A stretch of DNA of 64,000 nt from Mesomycoplasma flocculare ATCC 27399. GTDB taxonomy: Bacteria; Bacillota_I; Bacilli_A; Mycoplasmatales; Metamycoplasmataceae. Below are positions 57,167 to 64,000 of this stretch, piece by piece (position 1 is the first letter of the stretch; each line of letters starts with the position of its first letter). The stretch lies in the NCBI RefSeq assembly GCF_000815065.1, contig NZ_CP007585.1, positions 310,001-374,000 of the forward strand, written 5' to 3'. Both the position numbers and the translations under genes were made by a program. The notes beneath the pieces are model-generated. The model saw only the letters and a program-made list of their open reading frames with translations, was not told where the DNA came from and searched no databases.

Positions 57167-59029
57167 ATGAATTTTAAAAAATATTTAAAAATATTTACAA
57201 TCTTATCTCCAAGTTTTTTTCTTTTAGCTGCAGGATGTGGCGGGAATCCAGAAACTAATATCACAAAAAAAGAGATCAGTCTTAATGAAATTAATCCAAA
57301 AACACAAGTTGTTTTAATGACAAGTCAAGGCGCTTTTTGGCCGCTAATTTTTGGTCTTAATGAATATGGGAAAAATATAAAAGGGCTAATCCCTTATTAT
57401 AATGAAAAGTTTAAAAATGATGCAGATTTTGCTCCAGTTCGCCTTGTATTAAACAATGAATCAAAAGCAAAAACTCAATCACAAATAACTCAAAATATTA
57501 AAAATTTACTTGATTCAAACTCAGATCAGATCCCTTCTCTTGTTTTAGGCGATCTTTCAACAGCAAGTGTGTTAAAAGAATATAACCGCCTTTTAGAAAT
57601 TAAAGATGACAAACTAAACCCAAGTTTGTTTGTTGAAAAGCTTATCAGCGCTTATAATGCCGCTGATTTTGGGAAGAATAAGTTTTATAATATTCCTTTT
57701 AATAAAAATGATGTTGATGCACTTGGTTTTAATCTTGATAATCTAAAGATTGTCTTTGATCTAATCGAGCAAGGTGGCGGAAGCGTTGATAAGACAATGG
57801 AAATTTATAAAAAAGCGTTAGATTCAGTTAACAAAGGCAATCAAACTCCAGAAAATAGCTTTTTTAAAGCTATTGAAGTAAAAAAAAGCGACGTTTTTAA
57901 AGATCTTAATATAAATAAGGAAAGTTTTGAAAATATTGAAACTGCCCTTGAATTTGCCACTAAATTCATCCAGGGCCTTAAGATAAAAAATGGGGCAAAA
58001 ATTGATGAGAATACTGAAAATGCCACAATTTTTGTTCTTGATTATTCACATAGTATTTTCCAGAAAGATCTTATCTCAAAAACCGGCAAGCATTTTTGAA
58101 AACCAGAAGGTAAACAATTAGCTTATTTAATTAATTCTGATAGTAATTTACGTGATGAGTTTAGAAAAACTTATGATAATTTTACCAAAAATAATCAAAA
58201 ACTAACTTATAAAATTGGCGAAAAAACTAAGGTTTTACAGGCTTTTCAGTTCAAAGATTTTAAAGCCAAAGGCATAGGCGAGTGAGGAAGTCATGATCTT
58301 TTACATTATCGCACTGTTTTTGGTTATATTCCCGCAGTTGGAATCAAACAATCAATCGATTCGGCAACAACTCGGTTTTTGTTTGCAAAAAATAAGCCAG
58401 AAAACGTAAGAAAATTCGCCACTTTTAATGATATTTTTACAACAAATCAACCTTTAAAAGCAAAAAGTAATTCCCCTTTTTCGGTTTTTTATTCAGGTGG
58501 TTCTTCTTTGATTCCGATTAGAACAGGGAATGAAAAAATTGACATGGCAACGGTAAAATTTTTAGTCTGGTTGTATACTGGTCAAAATGATATTGAAGGA
58601 AAAATGGTTGATAATGCTGATTATTTAATGGAAAATACTGGTTATTTTATACCAACAAAAGCGGTTATGCAAAAAGAAAAGTTAGCAGCAATTAAAGCTA
58701 AATACCAGGAGTATTGTAACAAAATTAGCGAATTTGAAAAGCAAAATAAAAAAAGTTTTGAGCTAATTGGAGCCGAGGCAACAAAAATCGACTGGAATTT
58801 ATACGAAAAAGCAGCAAATCTTCGTTCAGTAATCATTTCAATAGAGTCAATGTTTAAAGCTTTAAAAGAAAAAAATAATAAATTGGAAATATTAACGGAT
58901 AATGGCGATTTTAAGGCGGCAAAAATTTCTAATGTGTTACTTGATTCATTTATTGAAGCAACAAGGATTGAAAATCCGCAATTAAAAACTGGGGAAGAGC
59001 TCCTTAAATTAATTGACGAGCAAAATTAG
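57167..59029 (+). CDS. Lipoprotein, likely substrate-binding protein of the sugar importer
   Basis: 620 aa. Signal peptide with lipobox LLAAGC. The mature part, with 'LRSVIISIESM' helices and 'DFGKNKFYNIPFNKNDVDAL', looks like a large extracellular solute-binding protein (the YNIPF segment is common in group 1 binding proteins). It is divergent from the MalK/F/G-like genes across 150 bases, which supports the link. Substrate is not readable; in related mycoplasmas such proteins are annotated for sugar or glycerol-phosphate. Confidence 0.78.
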
Positions 59030-59053
59030 AATTTTTTCGCAAAAAATTCTAAT
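59025..59053 (+). terminator. Terminator after the binding lipoprotein
   Basis: Perfect 13-bp arms (59025-59037 and 59041-59053) around CGC, followed by TTTTC. The left arm includes the stop codon TAG. Confidence 0.8.
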
Positions 59054-59211
59054 TTTCATTTTTTTTGCTAAGAAACTATATTTATTCTTTGCTTTTGATT
59101 ATTTTAACTATTTTTTAGAATTAAAAAAATAGTTTTAATGTTATAATTTAACTCGTTAACATATGTAAATAATAATATAATAAAAAACGAAAGGAAAATT
59201 ATACTATAAAA

Positions 59212-60264
59212 ATGGACAAATTTTCAAGAACTGTTTTAGGCGATATTCACCCATCTGAATTAGGCGTTGTTGATTGTCATGATCATTTAATTAAAAATTA
59301 TGGACCAGAAGCGCATGAACACCCAGATTTTGTGATGCTTTCAAACCAAGCGGCAATTGATGAATCACTTGAATTTGCTGCCCGGGGCGGAAAAACTTTA
59401 GTAACAATGGATCCGCCAAATGTTGGCCGCGATGTTTATAGAATGTTAGAAATTGCACAAAAACTTGTTGGAAAAGTTCATATTATTATGGCAACTGGTT
59501 TTCACAAAGCGGCTTTTTATGACAAAGGAGCCTCATGACTTGCATTAGCGCCAACAGATGAAATTGTCAAAATGGTGGTTGCAGAAATTAACGAAGGGAT
59601 GGATGAGTATAATTATTCTGGGCCGGTTGTAAAACGTTCAAAGGCAAAAGCGGGAATTATCAAAGCCGGAACAGGTTATGCAGCCATTGACCGGCTTGAG
59701 TTAAAATCTCTTGAAATAGCAGCAAGAGCCTCAATTGAAACTGGTGCGCCAATTTTAGTGCATACACAATTAGGGACAATGGCCTACGAAGCGGCAAAAT
59801 ACTTAATTGATTTTGGTGCAAATCCCCGTAAAATTCAATTATCACATTTGAATAAAAACCCCGATAAATATTATTATGCAAAAATAATTCAGGAACTTGG
59901 CGTTAGTTTATGTTTTGATGGTCCTGATCGTGTTAAATATTTTCCTGATTCAACGCTTGCGGAAAATATTAAATATCTTGTCGATCTTGGCTTACAAAAA
60001 CATATTACCCTTTCGCTTGATGCCGGTCGGGTTTTATACCAAAGAAATTATGGCGCGCTCAAAGGTAAGTTAACTTTTGGATTTGCTTATTTATTTGATA
60101 GATTTATTCCGCTTTTGAAAAAAGTTGGTGTTAGTGATGAGGCAATTAACGATATTCTCGTTAACAACCCAGCCGAAATTCTTAGTTTTGACAAACCGCG
60201 AAAATTTGATCCTTCAATGCTTCCAGATTATGTTCTTGAACTGAAAAAAAGCTTTAAAATCTAG
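59212..60264 (+). CDS. Phosphotriesterase-family lactonase (COG1735)
   Basis: 350 aa TIM-barrel amidohydrolase. The HxH metal motif is 'GVVDCHDHLIKN'; bridging Lys is likely within GIIKAGTGY; His residues in APILVHTQLG and IQLSHLNKN; the last Asp in LSLDAGRV. This is close to Ms0025 of M. synoviae and MAG_6390 of M. agalactiae, which are reported to hydrolyse pentono-lactone phosphates. It heads the ascorbate PTS genes, so it may open a phosphorylated lactone. No zinc residues appear lost. AAAGGA lies unusually far upstream (16 bases before the ATG). Confidence 0.88.
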
Positions 60265-60354
60265 AAGAATTTTTAAATATTTTTAATTTAGTTAATATAA
60301 AAGTTTTTATTCGTTATCAGTTCTTTTTTTACAAAATTTTAGAAAGGAAATAAA

Positions 60355-62124
60355 ATGTTATTTTCTAAGAATAAAAAGTGGCTTTTTGGACTATTTATTT
60401 TCTTACTGGTTAACATTTTGATCATTTCAATCACTCTTGGTATTAGAATTGGTCATCATGGTGAGAGTATTTCAACTGCGATTAACTTTTTAGTTCGTGT
60501 TGTTTACCTTGATAATTATTTAAGACAAAATCCGCTTTTACTTGGTTCGCTTGTGCTTTTTGGTTATCTTGTCTTAGGCAGAGGAAAATCTGAAGCAATT
60601 CTTGGCGCGCTAAAAACTGCAATTGGGGTTTTCCTTTTAACAGTTGGCGCTGGCGGTCTTGTTGGTTTGGCAAAACCAGTTTTTAACGCAATTAGTGGCA
60701 TAAAAGAAGGTGGTGTTGTGCCATTAGACCCTTATCTAGGTTGGACATCCGCTAATAATTTTCTTGAAAAAGGCTTTGGCGCTGCTAATAACTTTCTTAC
60801 ATTAGTTTCATTTACCTTTATATTTGCTTTCATTGTAAACATTTTAATGGTACTAGCAAAAAGATTCACAAATACAAACTCAATTATGATTACCGGGCAT
60901 GTAATGCTCCAACAATCATCAATTGTAACTGCCTTATTATATGCAATTTTGTTCCGGCAAGTCCCACTTCTTGATAATGGTGGAATCTCAACTGGTTCAC
61001 AAGTTGGGCTTGTTTTAATTGCTGGAATATTTTTAGGAATCTATTGGGCAACTGCATCTGTTGCAACATTAAAAATTACTAATTTAGTTACCCAAAATGC
61101 TGGTTTTGCTGTTGGCCACCAGCAAATGCTAACACTATTTACAAGCTATAAAATTGGTCGTTTTTTTGGTAATAAAGAACAAAGCGCCGAAAATCGTCGC
61201 TTACCACAGTCTTTGAAAATTTTTGAGGACAATATTTTTACCCAAACAATTATAATTCTTGCCTTATTTGCCGTTTTATTTGCAATAATTATCGGGTATT
61301 ATGGAATTGAAAATGTATTAAATGATAAATTTAATGGCTTTGCTCCTGGGCCTAACGCAAGCGCGACTGCCCAAAAAGCAGCAAAAGAAATTGGCGCCAC
61401 CTGAAATTCATCTTTTTCAGGGGCAAACTTTGTTTTCCTAATTTTTGGTGGTGTTCTTAAAATTATTGCTACTTTAGTTGCATTAATGACCGGAGTTAGA
61501 ATGTTTGTAACCGAATTACAACAATCTTTCCACGGAATTTCCGAGAAAATAATTCAAGGCGCTGTTGTTGCTGTTGATATTGCCGCAACTTATGGATTTT
61601 CAATTAATGCGGTAACTTACGGCTTTTTAGGGGGGGTTTTTGGTCAGTTTCTTGCGGTTTTTGTCGCGATCGGAATTGCTGCAATACCTGGTAATAGTTC
61701 CTCCTTGGTTGCTGTCCCGCTTTTTATTACCCTTTTCTTTAATTCTGGTGCAATGGGAGTTTTTGCAAACGCCTCTGGTGGTTGAAAAGCCTCATTTATT
61801 GCTCCTGCAATAATCGGTTTTTTCGAAATTATTATAATTTCTTTTGCGCTTAAATTAGTGCAAGACATTGTCGATGTTGGTATTCCAGTTGGTCAAAACC
61901 CAGTTCTAACCGGTTATTTAGGAATGGGCGATTGAAATCTTTTCTTTGGTATAATTTTAATTATCGGACAATTCCACTTTGTTGCTGGTTGAATTGCTAT
62001 TTTTCTTGCAATTATTGGTCTAATTTTACTAGCGCAAGCGGTTGATTCAACAAATCAACACAAAAAAACCTGATTGCAAAAGTTATTAAAAATTGATGTT
62101 GATCTAGTTAAGACCGAAGTTTAA
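60355..62124 (+). CDS. ulaA: PTS ascorbate-specific EIIC component
   Basis: 589 aa, longer than the E. coli UlaA (465 aa). The UlaA/SgaT pattern is visible: first helix 'LVNILIISITLGIRIGHHG', GYLVLGRGKSEAILG, 'TVGAGGLVGLAKPVFNAI', and 'MITGHVMLQQSSIVTALLY' with AVGHQQMLT. About eleven helices. A TGA-Trp at 61402 joins the two halves. AGAAAGGA precedes ATG. It imports and phosphorylates L-ascorbate together with EIIB and EIIA. Confidence 0.93.
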
Positions 62125-62160
62125 AAACTATTAGGGATTATTAGATATTATTTTTTCTAC

Positions 62161-62195
62161 AAAAAGTTTTGGCTTTTTTAAAACCAAAACTTTTT
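62161..62195 (+). terminator. Hairpin between ulaA and ulaB
   Basis: AAAAAGTTTTGG pairs with CCAAAACTTTTT (12 bp) around an 11-base loop, followed by a T. It would end most ulaA transcripts, so ulaB and ulaC may need their own promoter (TATAAT at 62249-62254). Confidence 0.75.
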
Positions 62196-62241
62196 TATTT
62201 AAATTATTCTTTATAAATTTATTTAAATTATTCTTTATAAA
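62194..62241. repeat. Exact tandem duplication of 24 bases
   Basis: The 24-base unit at 62194-62217 is repeated exactly at 62218-62241, right between the terminator and the TATAAT of ulaB. A single slip or replication event would create it. Confidence 0.9.
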
Positions 62242-62330
62242 AATATGGTATAATTATTTTAAAAAGTTACTTTTATTATTTTATTCTGTTGTTCTATTTT
62301 TTAAGTTGATTATTATTTTAAGGAGTTATT

Positions 62331-62621
62331 ATGGCATTAAAAATTGTTGCAGCTTGCGGAAATGGTATGGGAACTTCAATGATAATTAAGTTGAAAGTAC
62401 AAAAAATTGTTAAGGAATTAGGAATTGATGCCTCCGTTGAAGCGCTTTCAATGGGGCAATCAAAAGGACTAACTAATTCAGTTGATATTATTATTGCATC
62501 AAAACATCTTGTTAGCGAATTTAGTCAAAAGCAAAAAGCAAAAATTGTTGGCGTTACTAATTTAATGGACGAAAATGAGATAAGAACTGTATTAAAACCG
62601 GTTTTAGCGGAGCTAAGTTAG
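62331..62621 (+). CDS. ulaB: PTS ascorbate-specific EIIB component
   Basis: 96 aa. Active Cys in AACGNGMGTSM matches the P-loop-like phosphocysteine site of UlaB (SgaB). It takes phosphate from EIIA and passes it to ascorbate. AAGGAG precedes the start. Followed after 25 bases by EIIA. Confidence 0.94.
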   Translation: MALKIVAACGNGMGTSMIIKLKVQKIVKELGIDASVEALSMGQSKGLTNSVDIIIASKHLVSEFSQKQKAKIVGVTNLMDENEIRTVLKPVLAELS

Positions 62622-62646
62622 TTTAAAAACCGGAGTTTTATTTAAA

Positions 62647-63126
62647 ATGACAATTAATTTACTTACAAGTTTAGTTAAAAACAACTCGATTTTGCTGAAT
62701 CAAAAAGCTTCAACCTGACAAGAAGCTATCGAAATTTCTTGTAAACCATTAATCGCAAAAAAACTGATTAGCCAAACTTATGTTGATGCGATAATAACTT
62801 CAACAACTGAAAACGGTCCTTATTATATTTTGGCCCCTTTTTTAGCAATGCCACATGCAGAAGCAGGAAAAGGCGTTTTCCAAGATTGTTTTTCACTAGT
62901 TGTTTTTGATAAACCATTTTATTTTGAAGGTGATAGTCGTCCTGTGCAAATTCTTATAACTCTAGGAGCTACAAGTTCAGATATTCATACATCAATTGCA
63001 CTTCCGCAAATTGTTGCCGCATTTGAAAACACAGCTAATATTGAAAAAATCATTAAAGCAAAAAACAAGGAAGAAATTATTAGCTTACTTGAACAAGTTG
63101 ATTTTAGTAAATATTTGAAAAGTTAA
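62647..63126 (+). CDS. ulaC: PTS EIIA component, ascorbate (mannitol/fructose-type fold)
   Basis: 159 aa. The active His lies in FLAMPHAEAGKG, the family signature of PTS_EIIA_2; the end is IISLLEQVDFSKYLKS. TGA-Trp in the first part divides the frame. Receives phosphate from HPr. GGAG lies 10 bases ahead of ATG. Last gene of the ula block, followed by a terminator; no ulaD, E or F genes appear in the window. Confidence 0.9.
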
Positions 63127-63134
63127 TTTTTTTT

Positions 63135-63164
63135 AAAAACCTTCAATTTTAGAAGGTTTTTTTT
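63135..63164 (+). terminator. Terminator after ulaC
   Basis: AAAAACCTTC pairs with GAAGGTTTTT over 10 bp around a 7-base loop, followed by T. It closes the ula block. Confidence 0.85.
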
Positions 63165-63272
63165 ATTAATTTAATTATTTTATATTTTTATTATGTTATA
63201 ATTATTGTATTCGCACTTTCATTTTCACTTGTGCAATGATTTTAATTGAAGAAATTGGGGTAATTCAACTTT

Positions 63273-64000
63273 ATGGAAAAAAACAATTTTGACTTTAATA
63301 ACAGAATAAAAAAAAAAAAAAAAAACGCTAATTTTAACTAAAAAGAATATTTTTACACTTAGCATAACTTTTTTGCTTGCAACGGCAATAATTACAGTTC
63401 CACTTGTAAGTGTTGCAAATTTAGTAACAAAAAATCCACGACTTCAAGTTCAAAATCAGGCAAAATTAATTTCCGCTGTTAATTTAAAGGATCAATATCT
63501 AAGTGCTAATTCAAGTTATTTTGATATAAAAAAACAGCTTTTTAATAATGATAATAGCAAAAAAACTGGTGTTGATTTTAGCCAGTTTTTTGATTTTTAT
63601 CAAAAAACTGATCCGGAAATACCAATTAATTTTGCAACTGATTATGGCTGAGAACACTATAAAATCGAAATTCTTGATCTTATTCCGCTAGATCAGGAGC
63701 AATCTTTTGAAATTTATTACCGTTTATTACAAGAGCTAAAAGATGGAAAAACAGCAATTTCTGATCCTTATAAACAAAAAGTTGCATATAGCCATATTCC
63801 TGATTATTCGCTTAGCAATTTTGTAACTTTCGCTAGCCAAAAACTGGAAAAATTACGAGCTTATTCAAGTAAGGAATTTAATTTTTCAACCAAAAAAGGC
63901 CTGACAAAATTAATATCAGTTAATGATTTTGAGCAAGAAGTTAATTCAGCCAAAACTAGCATTGAAGCAAGAGCTGTTTTAGATAAATATTTCAATTTAG
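63273..64000 (+). CDS. P97-family adhesin, 5' part, frame broken at an A18 tract
   Basis: Starts MEKNNFDFNNRIKKK at ATG 63273, passes into an A18 run (63308-63325), and then stops at TAA 63339 after NANFN. In the next frame (one A fewer) the protein reads IFTLSITFLLATAIITVP, a signal-anchor, and then matches the N-terminus of the P97 cilium adhesin family: FFDFYQKTDPEIPINF, 'YKIEILDLIPLDQEQSFEIY' and KQKVAYSHIPDYSLSNFV follow the P97 pattern of 'ITFEILEIIP' and 'YEQTVAF'. Runs beyond the window edge. Adhesins of this family are secreted and cut. A one-base loss in the tract would restore it. Confidence 0.8.
63308..63325. repeat. A18 homopolymer within the adhesin start
   Basis: Eighteen A beginning at codon 12 of the P97-like gene, coding Lys. 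With 18 A the downstream protein is out of frame; with 17 it is in frame. Confidence 0.92.

Overview
The window reads as a Mycoplasma chromosome. It is very A+T rich, and TGA codes for tryptophan throughout: almost every long gene here contains in-frame TGA codons, so a translation under the standard code breaks them into pieces. Several genes point to the Mesomycoplasma hyopneumoniae / flocculare / dispar / ovipneumoniae cluster: a P97-like adhesin start at the right edge, a P37-P29-P69 transporter, a P80-P60-HinT cluster, an L-ascorbate PTS beside a PTE-family lactonase, and DUF31-type lipoproteins. The species call is inference.

Layout. 1-3.3 kb: 3' part of a large surface-type protein with serine tracts. 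3.4-8 kb (minus): rplK-rplA, tRNA-Leu and tRNA-Ser, an RluD-type pseudouridine synthase overlapping a Dps-like gene, rpmE, and two azoreductase paralogues separated by a T20 tract. 8.1-17.1 kb (plus): a giant FtsX-type permease (about 2650 aa) and its ATPase. 17.2-19.6 kb: metK, tRNA-Thr, ymdB. 19.7-24.1 kb (minus): ychF, rpsR-ssb-rpsF, tRNA-Arg and tRNA-Cys, a membrane protein with a Rho-N-like tail, and tmRNA. 24.3-27.7 kb (minus): a HAD-CoaE fusion, a DnaB-like and a degenerate DnaI-like replication gene, in the order coaE-dnaB-dnaI. 27.8-31.9 kb (plus): P80-P60-HinT. 31.9-35.4 kb (minus): two duplicated DUF31 protease-like lipoproteins, one with a G11 tract in frame. 35.5-39.6 kb: amino-acid permease, then glpK-glpF (minus). 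39.8-43.6 kb (plus): a TPP (THI-box) riboswitch followed by p37-p29-p69. 43.8-46.4 kb: comEA-comEC-holA. 46.6-48.8 kb (minus): a wrecked type III res gene and a type III mod gene with a (GA)n tract that currently leaves it out of frame. 49-51 kb: tRNA-Tyr, tRNA-Gln, proS, a thioredoxin-like gene. 51.1-57 kb (minus): a fused FtsX-type ABC exporter, a YigZ-family gene and a MalK/F/G-type importer. 57.2-59 kb: a divergent lipoprotein, probably the importer's binding protein. 59.2-63.1 kb (plus): PTE-family lactonase, ulaA, ulaB, ulaC. 63.27 kb to the end: start of a P97-family adhesin whose reading frame is broken at an A18 tract.

The themes are import (thiamine-PP, sugar, glycerol, ascorbate, amino acids), a lipoprotein and adhesin surface, and simple-sequence tracts sitting in surface or modification genes. 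Three tracts lie inside coding sequence where a length change switches the frame: (GA)n in mod, C11/G11 in a DUF31 lipoprotein, and A18 in the P97-like gene. As sequenced, mod and the adhesin are out of frame and the lipoprotein is in frame. The strongest leads are the orphan out-of-frame mod, the THI-box upstream of p37, the A18-interrupted adhesin, and the DnaI-like protein whose ATP-binding loop is gone.
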